A DNA stretch of 64,000 nt from Uranotaenia lowii (GCF_029784155.1 NC_073692.1:157695582-157759581), one strand, 5' to 3'; shown: positions 44,380 to 55,999, counted from the first letter of the stretch. Numbers and translations are program-made. The notes: a model not told the origin generated them from the sequence alone.

Positions 44380-44880
44380 TAGCAGGAAACCTCAGCTGGA
44401 TGTCATCAAACAGGCGAAGCTATCAAAGCGAAGAATAAACAATGCCAAATGACGGCGCTAATTAGTGGCGGCTGAGGCGGCGTTTTGGCAAACCCAAATC
44501 CAACAACATCCCCCGGGTGGTTTTCAATATTTCTTTTTTTTTCTGTGGAAGAAGCGTTTTACATTTTTACGAGCGCACCGTTGAGCGTTTGAAAAAGTCA
44601 AACGAAAAAAAAAAACGAAGGTGCCGGCAAGTTTGAGCAATTAGTGTGCATCTGGAAGAAAAAAAAAAATTTCGGAAGAAATTTTGTGTGATCGTTTCAA
44701 GGAAAAGTGCACTAGCGTCAAAAAGCGTGGAAAGTTCCGCATGTAGGAGTGTTTTTTTTTGTTGTGGAAAAAAAGGTTGTTGTTTTTCATCTCCGTCGAT
44801 CAAAAGAACGCCCACGACCACTGATTTGAAGTCCAGTCAATCAGTTAGCAGCTGGTTTTGAGTCATTTCATACGCGTCAG
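44380..44880 (+). other. Candidate 5' untranslated exon with strong splice donor
   Basis: A locally GC-richer, repeat-free island reads like an insect leader (GAGCGCACCGTTGAGCG, AAGTGCACTAGCG, GTGTGATCGTTTC) and ends GCGTCAG|GTGAGT at 44880/44881, a consensus donor. No plus-strand frame has coding character. Taken with the 29.6-31.0 kb island, it suggests an alternative first exon or a further 5' exon of the same plus-strand gene. The exon's left edge is unclear (about 44380-44560). Confidence 0.5.
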
Positions 44881-45341
44881 GTGAGTTTAAAAAAAAAATC
44901 CTTTCCATTAACCAGGGGTTAGTGAATCATTCAACAATAATTAGGGTTTTCATTCAATCAATACTGCATTCCGCAAGTATATCGGGCGGGGGCAAATTGG
45001 AAACTCGAGCACGTTTCGGTATGCGTTACCAGCACAGTTCTAAAAATATTCTTCCGGCAATAAAATAACAGCCGGCCGGTTAGTTTGGTAGAAGTGCTTG
45101 AATAACCAGGCGAATAGTTTTGTTGATGAGTTGTGGCCCTCCGTTCAATAGTGGGAGCACAACAACAAAAATGTCAGTGCTTGTAAAACTGCTCATTTCA
45201 TTTCCTTTGAAATAATAAAATTTGACTTTTTAGCTTTGAAAATAAAACGACTTAAGTAATGACTAAAACCTGTTAAATGTTGTGTATCCAATATGGCTTT
45301 GGGTGGTCCGGAGCAATTTTTCTAGGGCCCTCTAATATAAG
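44881..45341. other. Inferred intron, no feature
   Basis: AT-rich, no coding frame. Confidence 0.35.
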
Positions 45342-45342
45342 G

Positions 45343-45790
45343 TTGCCAGATTGCTCGGTTTTAGCCAAGTTTGCCTGGATAATTAATTTAAAATTTGGGA
45401 ACAGCCAAACCCGGCCCGGTTGCCCGACCGGATATCATTGAAAAAATCCCGAATTTGGCCCGGAATCATTCACTTTATTTAGTTTTTTTTTTTAATTTTT
45501 TGTAAATGCCAACTAAATGATTTTTTTGAACAAGTTTTATAAAAAGGATCATGAAAGGTTTTTTTGGAAACCTCATCTGTCGATGAGTTTTTTGAAAAAA
45601 TTGATTCAAAAATTTTTCTTTAATTTTCGTTGAGTAATTTCTGGGTTTTGACAAAATTTGCTCGGATATTTCCCGAAATGTTGGTCGTCAGTTTTTAGAA
45701 CATATGCCCGTATTTTGCCAGGATTTTATATAAAATTGCCCGAATTTGAACTGAAAAAGTTCTGGTAAGAAATAGCAAACAGATCAATCT
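45343..45790. repeat. Truncated MITE with AGGTTGCCAGA end
   Basis: The left end AAGGTTGCCAGATTGCTCGG matches an end of the 48.34-48.75 kb element, and both share CCCGG-rich, GGGCAA-type interior text. The right inverted end is missing. Confidence 0.5.
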
Positions 45791-45840
45791 TTTACATTAA
45801 ATCAGGTATAACAGAAGGAGTAAGTTTGGATTGTACTTAA

Positions 45841-46304
45841 CCCTTTAATGCATAGCGTTGTTTTAAAACAACATTAATCAAAATCGAAATATCTCGGAAA
45901 CGCTTGGATGTTTTAAAGTGATGTACTGACAAAAAATATGTTAAAAATGTTAATATGTTAATTAAAAGAAATGAGCTCATGGTATTTTATTTCGATATTT
46001 TAATGTATGTGAGAAATATCGAAAAAAGTTGCGAAAAAATTGCTAAAATTAAAATTCTTCTTTAACAATTTTTTTAAATATCAATCAATCACAATCACTC
46101 AATTAACAGGCTTGGAAGAAATTTGCAAAATCGTATTAAGATGAGTTTCTAAAATAATTCTTCAACTTTCATTATTCTTCAACATTAATAATACTCAAAA
46201 TAACGACTTTAAATCTTTCATTTGTGTTATTTGAACTGTAATGTTATATTTTCATTGAATAAATAGCTGCTATTCTCATATGAAAAAAGTCATACATTAA
46301 AGGG
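45841..46304. mobile_element. 464-bp MITE with TTAA target duplication (piggyBac-like)
   Basis: TTAA lies on both sides (45837-45840 and 46305-46308). The ends are CCCTTTAATGCAT and, reversed, CCCTTTAATGTAT. Its end sequence differs from the 34.8-kb MITE, so it is a separate family. No transposase. Confidence 0.85.
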
Positions 46305-46308
46305 TTAA

Positions 46309-47880
46309 ATATCATAAATTTCAACAGATGTAATTCTGAGCCTTCATCTTTTTCACATATCGTAATAGAACGCGAAATTCTATATGATTTTTTGCCTCTC
46401 TTACAGAAAGGTATAGTTATATTTTGTACTAGTTTCATTATTTTTAAATCTATGAAATTTGATTCATTTTCTGCATATCCTTCATTTTATTTCTACATTC
46501 CTTCTCACCTGTAGCATCAATAGAAACTATGATAAACCGACTTTTGTTTTTCTCTTAAACAAAATATTATTTTTGAATCATCCTTCCTCTTAATCCCACA
46601 TTACGCTCTAATCAAAGGCTTTCAAAATCTTAAAATTTTACTTATTTTTGGTAAGTTTTCATCCATTCTGAAAATATTCTTAGCAACAGCTTTATCAATC
46701 TGTGGTTTTCATAGCAACAGCCTTCCTAACAGCGATGGCACACATACCGATTTTTCGGTATTTAGACCGATTTTAGACGAAATTTTTGACCAAGATACTG
46801 TATATATCGAATACCAATTTTTAGGAAAACATACCGATTTCGCAGCCGATTTTTGAAAAACAAGTAAAGACAAGACAAGAGTAAAGATTTTTTTTTCCAA
46901 AAAATAACGAAAACAATGGCTTTTTTAATTTTTGAATTTCGAACCAATGTAATCTTAGTGCCTTATCAGCGAGCTAATCTCAGCGCATTCGAGCTTTGTC
47001 TTTTATGTCAACTGTCTTGAGATCGAATCTTGATCATCGAATAACATGGTAGATAGGAGATTACAGCAGTTTAAGAAGTTTATAGATTATATCTTCAAGC
47101 ACATACAATAGAAAATTAAGGAAACAAGATAAATGTACGATAATAATTAATTGCAAAAGTTAACTGTTAATTAAATTTAAAAAAAAAACAAGGAGCCAAA
47201 CAATGTAAGAGCTAATTTTAATTAATTTTGAGGTGCTGAACCCAAATGTTCATTTAGTTTTTTTTGTCTGCTCCTGTCTTGAGAAAACCTTTGAAAAAAG
47301 GAAAAAAATCATGAAATAAATTTGTGCATTTTTTCGGCAATGCTATAAAACATTACAAATATTTTGAAAATTGAAGTTATTACCAAATAATCAACATTCC
47401 CGATGACCGTGCGTAATTTCGATTTATGAGATATAAATTTTTTTTGTTCTTTTTTCGTTATTTTTTTAATATTCAAAAATCGAAACTTTTGACGGAGTTC
47501 TAGAGAAATTTCGGAATAAATATAGTTTTGTTTATATTTTTAAAACCAGAATATAACGAAGTTGTTGAATGATTTCAAATCTTTAATATCAAATACTCAA
47601 AGGCTTTCTTGAATGATGTCAGAAATAGATGTATCTTCGCCAATTTCTTATAATTGAAGAATTTAATTTCTTCACAACGTTGTTTCTCTGAAACAAGAAC
47701 ATCAAAACAAAATCTGAATCCATGATTGAATGATGAATAATAAACGGATTCAATGTCATCTTTTAGTTTAATAGATGGTTTATTAATTATATTAGTTATC
47801 AAAGATCGTTTTTTCCAAATTTTAGTTGCTTTTTTATTATCATTTTCTTTTTTCTTCAAGAAATGAATCACGCAATTTTG
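46309..47880. other. No recognisable gene
   Basis: AT-rich. Minus-strand frames around 46.7-46.95 and 47.6-47.9 kb are low-complexity and unsupported. A short segment at about 46740-46850 repeats ACCGATTTT motifs. Confidence 0.45.
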
Positions 47881-47881
47881 A

Positions 47882-47938
47882 TTAAACGAAGCTAGTTTGG
47901 CTTTTTAAAGCCTTAAGGTATGAGCTATTTTACTGAAA
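47882..47938 (+). repeat. I-like LINE 3' tail remnant
   Basis: AGTTTGGCTTTTTAAAGCCT, TAAGGTATGAGC matches the terminal segment of the I-like LINE at 33.84-33.88 kb. Nothing upstream resembles its protein. Confidence 0.65.
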
Positions 47939-47945
47939 AAAGATT

Positions 47946-48125
47946 CGTCTCAATGGTCGAGTGACTAGCGTGATAAGATGGTAATCGCTGGTCCACTGTT
48001 GGTATGGGTTCGATTCCCATCTCGGTACTGGGTGTTCAATGTTAATGTTAAGTTGTCCATGTCATTTATTCAGTCTGTAAAGCCTAAATCGGCTAAGACG
48101 GTGCATGTCTTTTTATTTTATTGAT
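47946..48125 (+). mobile_element. tRNA-derived SINE
   Basis: The head has box A (ATGGTCGAGTGACTAGCG) and box B (GGGTTCGATTCCCATC). ATGGG/CCCAT forms a perfect T-arm stem. The longer A-to-B spacing suggests a tRNA with a long variable arm (Leu/Ser type). The body ends with GTAAAGCCTAAATCGGCTAAG and a T-rich tail. The tail can form an AGCC/GGCT hairpin. Confidence 0.75.
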
Positions 48126-48167
48126 CTATCTTTTTAACAGAAAATATAATGTTTTAAAATAGTGATA

Positions 48168-48880
48168 TAAGGGAGTGTATTCGAAAAAAATGCATCACTT
48201 TGTTTTGCGAAAAACTTTTGAGTGCACAGATGGAAATGTGATTTAATGATTACATTTGCAATTTTTTTATAATGCTCAATGATTTAAGTTGGATATGAGA
48301 AGTCAACCAAACTAATAGATGGGCCATCTATAGTGCATACCTGAGGTTGCCAGAATTTTTTCAACACGAATCCGGGCCGGAAAGCTGGACAATTTTACAT
48401 AAAAACCAGGCAAAATCTGGGCATTTGATTTCCCGAAACCCAAGAAATTATCCAAAAAAATCAAGAATTTTTTTTTAAAGATTTATTTTTATCAAAACTT
48501 ATCGATAGAATTTGAACTGTATTTTAGACTTCTCATGATTATTTTTATAAAACTTGCTCAAAAATTTCGTTTTGAGGGCGTTCGTTGATTTTTTTTATTT
48601 GCCAAACTAAGTAAATAAATCCGGTAAAATACGAGCAAAATCCGGGCAACCGGGCTGGGCCGGACTGTTCAAAAAATTTGTATTATTATTTGTACTATTG
48701 TGTAGTAAATATTTGTATTGTAATTAATTAAACCGAGCCATCTGGCAACCTTATGCATACCTACTACGAACCAATCTTTTTCCAAATCAAGGTTATTATT
48801 GATAAATTTCCAGAATTTTGAACAAGTTATGATAAATTAAGCCGTTTGTCCTCTTTTAGCACAAAAAAAAAATTGACTTT
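48168..48880 (+). repeat. Dispersed repeat copy 1 (GGAGTGTATTCG type), interrupted by a MITE
   Basis: The start (GGGAGTGTATTCGAAAAAAA) and end (AAGCCGTTTGTCC, AGCACAAAAA) match the start and end of 50696-51060, which has no MITE. The nested element is at 48343-48753. Confidence 0.6.
48343..48753. mobile_element. 411-bp MITE with 9-bp target duplication
   Basis: The ends pair as GAGGTTGCCAGA and, reversed, TAAGGTTGCCAGA. TGCATACCT lies directly on both sides (48334-48342 and 48754-48762), a 9-bp target duplication. The length fits Mutator-like elements, or hAT (8 bp) if one base is coincidental. No coding capacity. Confidence 0.7.
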
Positions 48881-48892
48881 TTATCACCCCAC

Positions 48893-49305
48893 CACAGTTT
48901 TTGCGTAATGACACGATTCCAGATACAGCCAAACCAGAGTATAAACTTTGTATGACCTATTTGAGTTGCAGGGAAAACGGTCGCATTCGGAGGCAGTCTT
49001 CTTTAAATATTCAGCCATTCATCGTAGCAATTGTTATGAAAAAGCCGACTGAATTGCAGTTTCGACAGATCATCAGCAAAAATTATCCATTACAAGATTC
49101 GGAACTTTAGCGAAAATCGACGGACAAAATCAAAAAGCGCCACCATCAAATGCTGCGGCAGAAATGCAACTATTTAGTAAAACACGCTATGGAACTAAAA
49201 CCAATTTATTTTACACGGTCGGAAATAACTAGCAGTTTGAGGGTTCATTTGCACGACAAACACACTGAGGTCTTTCTCTACGTGGTCTTGGCTCTCCAGA
49301 ATTAG
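48893..49305 (+). pseudogene. Unidentified coding relic with one internal stop
   Basis: After a T/C-rich stretch and CACCACAG, which looks like a splice acceptor, a frame runs 48901-49110 (RNDTIPDTAKPEYKLCMTYL...), meets TAG at 49108-49110, then stays open in the same frame for 64 more codons to TAG at 49303-49305 (KSTDKIKKRHHQMLRQK...). Base and charge composition look like real protein (K, R, H and E rich, few low-complexity runs). I do not recognise the family. Its position right after a dispersed repeat suggests an old transposon gene. Confidence 0.4.
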
Positions 49306-49686
49306 CTCGGTTTTTTGGTATCAGAGTCTTCAATCGCTATTCAAAGCTTTTTTTCGTTGGGGGCTGTTCAGATACCACTTGGACAGAAAAAATAAGATTT
49401 TAGACACCCTCCTCCCCCTCCGTGGACAAGCGTGGAAATTTGGCAAACCCCGAATATGCACGAGGACAGATTTGAATTTTTTTTTCTTCAAATCTAATTT
49501 GAGAGTTAGAAAACACTAATCTTTGCTTTTTTGTTATTTTGATTTGGAAAAAAAAGAATGAGCACTTCCTGATATAAAATGATTTTAAAAGTTTTAAATT
49601 TCTAAACTAAATTAAATTAAAACCTTGGGAAAAAATCTGTAATATATCATAAATCAGGATCCCAATCTAAACAAATACTTGGCCAC

Positions 49687-50431
49687 TAGACTGAGTCGAT
49701 TTGGGGTCATTTTTGAATTTCTCAAGCCCTGGGGTCTTAAGAGCTTCGTTTTGATCCAAAACTCATCCATGATTTTTTGCAGAATTTTTAAGTAACGTTT
49801 ACATGAGTAAATTTGAACTTTTAGGTTTGTATGGGAAAATTTAATATTTTGTACTGAAAAATCAACATCATTTTCGTTTCTTCTGTGGAACCGAGCCAGC
49901 TGATGATTTTTTAGGCAAAAATGTTATTAGCTGTTTAACAGGGGTATGTCTTTACGCATTGATAAACCATAAATTCAATTGACATCACTGCTGGAGCCTC
50001 GCGATGTATTGCATGAAAGGTATTCATGCAATACCTCGAAAGGCACCATTCAGTGATGTCAATTGAATTTATGGTTTATCAAAGCGAAAAGACATACCCC
50101 TGTTAAATAGCTAATAACTGTTTTGCCTAATAAGATAGGAAGTTACGGTCTTCAACAAAGTTGTTCAGCGGAAAATTTCCTTTAGAAAATTTAAATATTT
50201 GGCACAAAAACTAATAGCTGGCACGGTTCCACAGAAGATACACAAATGATGTTGATTTTTCAGTACAAAATATTCAATTTTCCCATACAAACATAAAAGT
50301 TCAAATTTTCTCATGTAAACGTTACTTAAAAATCCTACAAAAAATCCCGGATGAGTTTTGGACCAAGACGAAGCTTTTAAGACCCCAGGGTTTGAGAAAC
50401 TCAAAAATGACTCCAAATCGACTGAGTCTTA
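49687..50431. mobile_element. 745-bp palindromic MITE
   Basis: Almost the whole element is one inverted repeat. TAGACTGAGTCGATTTGGGG at the left pairs with the right end, and matching continues to a central hairpin around 50009-50037 (ATTGCATGAA...TTCATGCAAT). Phrases such as CATAAATTCAATTGACATCA pair across the centre. Arms differ by scattered substitutions and small indels. No gene. Confidence 0.8.
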
Positions 50432-50695
50432 TGTACCAGCCTTTCGGTGTTATCAGGTCAATTATAAAACTTTTTATATGTGCTTCGTCCAACGTTTCGA
50501 ATTATATTAATCTGTTTCAGAGAACTAAAGATGCATCAAACATATTTTCACATTAATTACTTACTCGGACATTCGTGCTATTGTCGAAAGCAGATGCACT
50601 CCTAAGCGTTCATCAATCGTGGGAATTCTGACCATAAATTTTGAATTTGAATTCTTATTTCATATCGGAAGTGAGAAGGAAAGCTTGCGTGTAAC
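50432..50695. other. No recognisable feature
   Basis: Between the palindromic MITE and the second GGAGTGT repeat. Confidence 0.4.
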
Positions 50696-51060
50696 TTTAG
50701 GAGTGTGTTCGAAAAAATGCAACACTTAGTTTTGTGAGTTACTTTTGAAAGCATGGTTGAAAATTGATGAAATGTTCGGCGAAACTGCCTTGCAATGTAA
50801 TGTTTACATGGTCAAATTTTTGTGACGTTCTTTTAAGTAGTTATTGAGACAGCGTCCTACAGAGAAGTTTTTAGACTTCTAATTTCGGGCACCACTCACG
50901 CCATCTATAATGTATACTATGAACCACCCTTTTTCCAAATCAAAGCTTTTTTTGATTCCGTTTTCTGTTTTCCGAAGCTAGGCCTTTAAAATAACTCAAA
51001 TATTTTAATTTTGTCGAGGTTATGACAAATTTAGCCGGTTGTCCTTCTACGACACAAAAA
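50696..51060 (+). repeat. Dispersed repeat copy 2 (GGAGTGTGTTCG type)
   Basis: Same ends as copy 1 at 48168-48880, but without its 411-bp MITE. This copy acts as an empty-site comparator. Confidence 0.6.
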
Positions 51061-51065
51061 CAACA

Positions 51066-51640
51066 TACCGTCAACTGGGGCAACATGCAACACTTTTCAA
51101 CTTCAATGGCTTCCAAAATCTCAATGCCTACAGATAATCATACCTTTTGTATATAAAAAGTTTTAAGGTTGATAGAACACCAAATCGACGTAGTCAGAAA
51201 AATTATTGGTTTTAGCATTTATTTTTAAATTTTCAAAAACATGCGATTTTCACCCTACTAAGAAAAAGGGTTAGTTTGCAACAAACTCTGTTATTAATGA
51301 AAAATCAAATGAAAACGTTTGAAAATTTATAGTTTTTGACTCATTTGTGATGTCATAATGCATAAAGCACCACTTGCAGTTATTTTTGGCTTTGTTTGGT
51401 TTGGTTTTTCCATCAAAAATGTTTTTAAGGAAAAAAGTGTAAATTTGCTGCAAACATTTAGGGGAAAAAATACTTCAAACATTCTATAAGCTTAAATCAT
51501 GAAAATAAATCTTAATATGGATGAAATTTGAATGTTAACAAACGCATAATGCAAAACAATCATATCCCAGCATATGAGAACGACATTTATGAGGTTAAGT
51601 TCTGATTTTCATTTTGTTGCATTTTGCCCCAGACAGGTAA
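51066..51640. mobile_element. MITE with CTGGGGCAACATGCAAC ends
   Basis: 51075-51091 (CTGGGGCAACATGCAAC) pairs with 51616-51632 (one mismatch), and outside both is a TACC-containing segment. The interior is AT-rich and non-coding. Confidence 0.55.
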
Positions 51641-52915
51641 GTGAATTATTAAAATATTAATTTATATTTATTGGCGATTGTCCGAAATTTTTTTTTTACC
51701 AACAGTATAGGATAATGTGGGTGATATCATTAAGCCAATCCGTCATAGTGGGTAAAGTTTTTTACGGCTTCGAAAAAATGTAAAAAATTGTATTGCTAGA
51801 TTTTTTAAATTTTTTATGAGAACATTCGGTACCAATTCCCTTTGAAACCTTTGTTCAGCGAATATGCTTAAAGTTTCAACAAAATAAAAACTTTTGCTAA
51901 TTGTCAGTTAACACAAACTTGAAATTTGTCCTATAAAATCCTTGAAAATTGCTCACTACAAAATAAACAACTTAACGCTGTATACTCCATGTTTTTATAA
52001 CAGTGAAACCTGCCTGATTCTGATGCAACCAAAAAATGAACCGAACTCATCCGAGCTAAAAAGATACAGGTGTTCGAAAACAGCTATTTTTCATAGTTTT
52101 TTCAATCTAGCTCGTTTCAGTCTGAATATTTTTATTAAGTGTATTCGACAAAACTGTTCAGTTTTGAGTGACTTACAACTTTTTTAAACATACTTTGCTT
52201 GAATAAGCTCGGCCTGAAAATATATCGTTAAAAAACTGAAAATTTTGAATAAAAATATTTTTTTTTATTTTGAACCCTCCTAACTTTTTTGGGTTAGCTT
52301 CTACGATATTGATATCTGCAACAAAATTGCTACATTTTTTACAATCTAAAAACTTGCCAAAGACATAATTGCTCTAAAATAAAAATAACAAAAAATACTT
52401 TTTCTAACTTACTGCTTGGTGATTGAATCATTTTTATCAAAAGCTCATTTTAAAGTGCTTTGAGTGTAGGTGAAATGTCCCGAAGGACCTATGGGTCTAA
52501 AACGCTCCGTTTCGGTGCAATTTTGTTCACCTTTTTGCATCGTTTTCCCCTGTGTGCGTTGCTTTTAAAATTTTAATGTTTTGATTTCTATTTGTTTTCC
52601 AGAAACGATTAAGAAAAACTAGCATCTGCATTTACCAAGATGCATGAAACTTTAAAATTGATATCGAATGGAAATTCAATGTTTAAAATTTTTTGGAGTC
52701 CCCAGGACTGACAACTTGTCAAAATCACATGAAACGCACAAGCGTCTTGAACTATAAAAATTCGTAAGGGGTTAGAAACTCGATTCATTAGGGAAGGGGA
52801 TGAATTATCCGCTAGGACGAAAATCCCGGAAAAAGAAAAACAATAACAACGATTCAAGAGGAAAAGTATTTTCAGTAACAATTTAGACTAAAAACTGATG
52901 CCATAACCTCAAAAA
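51641..52915. other. No recognisable gene
   Basis: AT-rich. Frames of 80-90 codons lack any motif. Confidence 0.45.
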
Positions 52916-53620
52916 CTCATCCCGAATTCAAAATTTTGCTACATTTTTAAATGTAATTCTCATTCAAATATTCCCATAACCAAAGTTGTTTTTCTATTTT
53001 CGTATTTCAGATTCTGTATTCAGTTTGAATTCTTGATTTCCAGTTCGAATAATCTTAAGAAAATTAGAAATGAAGTGCTGCATTGGAATTCTGGTTCAAA
53101 TTTGGTTTTGCATTTCATATCAAATTTGAATTATGTTTTTCGAAAATCATATGCATTATATAATTTTCAAACATTTAAAGCTTCTAAATGGCGATCCAAA
53201 ATTGAAAACACAGAGTCAGATATATTATTTGAAATTCATATTTTAATTAAGATTCACACTACAAATTCAAAATCAATAATTCAACTGTATTAGAATTAGA
53301 ATTGAACTAAAACTATAGAACTTCAATATTAGATTCATGAATGAGGGCTCTAGAACTTGGCTCATAAAATTCTGATCTGGAATTACGATTACATTTGAGA
53401 AATCGTTTAGAAATTTGGAAACGAATTCACAGTCCAAGTTATGAATTCAGATTCAACATTCATATTCAAAATTTAGAGAAAGTTTCAGCTTGTAAATGAG
53501 TTTTAATAACAAAATAAAATTGTTGAGGAATCCAAGAGATTTTGAACTTAAAAGTTCGCATGTTAATTGAATTTCCGGATTTAAAATTTGCAATCAAAAT
53601 TAGATTGTACACACAATTAT
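52916..53620. repeat. Degenerate TTCAAATT/GAATTC-rich low-complexity tract
   Basis: Short motifs of the form TTGAATTC, ATTCAAATTT and AGATTCA recur irregularly on both strands for about 700 bp. It looks like an ancient decayed short-period repeat. Confidence 0.45.
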
Positions 53621-54396
53621 TAATATAAAGAGTTAAAAGTAGTATGAAGTATAAAGCACTATAAAGTTGAATTTGAGTTAATTTTCTTAGTTTTGTTTTA
53701 TGGAAAAAACCATAATTTTATTGAGAAAAATCTTCTACAGGATTTTCATTATGGAATCGATTCTTTATGGAAAATATGTGCTGTTGAAGAAACATGTACC
53801 TGATCTTCACCTAAAAAATGTGCATAAAATACTTTATTTTCTCTTTGTATTGATTAACATTTTTTATATAGTAGTTTCTTTAACAGCCAAATTTTAACTT
53901 AAATTATATATTTTTCAACATTGCATCCAACAAATTTGATCCGAAATATTTTTATCTCTGACTTTTTTTTTATTTGATTAATTTTTCATCAAAGGTAAAA
54001 ATCTTTTAATTCGTAAAAGAGTTTGGAAGATTGGGCTTGTTTGATTTGACTAAAGAATAAGTTTTAAAAAAAATAAATTGAAGGCTCTCCTAAATAAAAT
54101 ATTTTATTCCCAAATCAAATGAGTTTGTTCTACAAAACTTTAACACTTAGCGATAAATATAAAAATGCGATGATTCTCATCCATTTCCAATGACGATCAA
54201 GATGACTCGCCTGAAATAATCTTCTCTCAGTCAGTTTTAGTTCTGAGAATATTCTCCGACAAAACAGCAAGAGAACAAACGCACAGAGAGTATTTTTTCC
54301 ATCGTTTTGCGTCCATCCTGATGACTCTTTGCGCTCTTAGCTTCAGGCAAAATAGTATGAAATTTTCTCTTGTCCGTGAGCGAAAATTTATCCTTA
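53621..54396. other. No recognisable feature
   Basis: AT-rich sequence leading to the palindrome. No supported frame. Confidence 0.4.
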
Positions 54397-54493
54397 ACTT
54401 TTTTGTAGAGAAATGAATCCAACTTAGATGAAATTTCAGGGACTAGATAAGAGAAAATCGATGTTGAAAAACATGCGAAAAAAATTCGCCTTG

Positions 54494-54565
54494 TCTCCCG
54501 GTGAGACTTGAACCCACATCTTGCGCCTCTCCGGGGCCCATGTATTAACATTCTACTACAGGAGA
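54494..54565 (-). other. 72-nt tRNA-like cloverleaf, left arm
   Basis: Mirror copy of 54808-54879 on the minus strand, with the same stems and T loop. Confidence 0.6.
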
Positions 54566-54807
54566 CCAACCTGGCGTATGCATATTATACTGGTTGAGTG
54601 TCGATGTCTATCGGAATGAAGGGAATAGTTCTCCCATGTGATCATAATCATTTTTCATGGTCTATTTCTATTCCCATCATTTCATCTGACGGGGGATGGG
54701 AATAGAAATAGACCAAGAAAAATGATTATGATCACATGTGAGAACTATTCCCTTCATTCCGATAGACATCGACACTCAACCAGTATAATATGCATACGCC
54801 AGGTTGG

Positions 54808-54879
54808 TCTCCTGTAGTAGAATGTTAATACATGGGCCCCGGAGAGGCGCAAGATGTGGGTTCAAGTCTCACCGGGAGA
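54808..54879 (+). other. 72-nt tRNA-like cloverleaf, right arm
   Basis: TCTCCTG pairs with CGGGAGA as a 7-bp acceptor stem with one G-T pair. TA spacer, 3-bp D stem GTA/TAC, an anticodon-like arm GGGCC/GGCGC (4 of 5 pairs) with loop CCGGAGA, 5-base variable region, and T arm GTGGG/CTCAC with loop TTCAAGT. The lengths sum to a normal 72. Position 33 is C instead of T and the D loop lacks GG, so it is unlikely to be a working tRNA. The GGA at the anticodon position would correspond to Ser. Confidence 0.6.
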
Positions 54880-54976
54880 CAAGGCGAATTTTTTTCACAT
54901 GTTTTTCAACATCGATTTTCTCTTATCTAGTCCCTGAAATTTCATCTAAGTTGGATTCATTTCTCTACAAAAAAGT

Positions 54977-55999
54977 TTCGCGGACTGAATGTTTGAGTCA
55001 AGACCCATCTCTGGGTCGCAATTTAAAAATTTATCCTTAACGTTAAAAGAGAAGATGGATTTCAATCGGAACGCACAACTTATCGAGAGCAAAATTGAAA
55101 TGCTGGTTTAGTGTGCTTGCGGATGAAAATCTCTCTCACGTCAAATTCTATCGGAGGATAACGATTTTTGGATTTCCTGCTCATAAACAAATTCAAAGAT
55201 TTTAACCATCGATGAAAGCGAATACCATATTTTGTTACTGAAGGGTTCATTATAAAAATTTAGATCACCTTTTATACAAAAACTATTAATTTAAATTTTG
55301 TCTTAATTTGTTTTATTCGTGCATTGTGGGGCAAAAACCCACAGATAAAAACCAGTCACCAAACCCCCTCTCCCCATGAGTCGATTCTTCTGGTGCTGTA
55401 AGGAACTTTAAAGCTGAATAACGGACTTACGTTAATGTTGTTACTTCTCTGGAAGCCCCCATAGTATTTTTACCCAATCTGTCTTTATTTTCTTACTATT
55501 ATTCAGATTATCTGTTAATCGATGCCTTGTCATTGTCACATTTTTTTCAAATGAAATTTTCTACAAAACTCTCAATTCTAAAGTTTTAGTCATGATCATA
55601 ATGAATCATGATAATAACTTTTATCACAAGATTTTAAGTTTAAGCAAATAATTAGTAGCTTGATCAAAAACTATCGGCCGTGTTGTTTACGACTTTGAGG
55701 CAAGTAAAGTTCATTGGCTACATTATCCACAACACGGTGCTTGTGGATCAAAGCTAGATATCGCAAGTGACAATTTTCGCACATAACGTGACGATTTTCA
55801 ATAAGAGAAAAGCAATCGAAAATGACTCAGAAGTCACATGAACAAGTTTGCCAAAAAGAAAAACACTCGACGGTTCGGGGAATTTGATACAAATCGTAAG
55901 TCTCAAATTTTCAACAGCTAACACAGAAACTACAAGAAAAGAAATCGTAAATCAATGAGCAAGCCAAAGTGCAATGCGGAAATTGAGTCATTCAACAAT
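54977..55999. other. No recognisable gene
   Basis: AT-rich, no supported frame or repeat boundary. Confidence 0.4.

Larger units (their letters stand above)
54397..54976. mobile_element. Near-perfect palindrome, 282-bp arms, 16-base loop
   Basis: Arms 54397-54678 and 54695-54976 have exactly equal length. Only a handful of mismatches were found by eye (for example near 54654, 54633 and 54477), about 98-99% identity. The similarity stops sharply on both sides: the flank after 54976 (TTCGCGGAC) has no partner. Each arm carries the same tRNA-like segment, pointing outward. Reading frames here are mirror copies and not genes. It can be a very young foldback or MITE-like unit, or an inverted duplication of a SINE. 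Confidence 0.92.

Noticed and set aside
54494..54879. Functional tRNA-Ser genes
   Set aside because: Stems fit, but base 33 is C, the D loop lacks GG and the anticodon stem has a mismatch. I call these tRNA-like only.
54237..55040. 110- and 78-codon frames with identical N-termini on opposite strands
   Set aside because: They are the two arms of one palindrome, so the shared N-terminus is the mirror of the tRNA-like segment and not a gene family.
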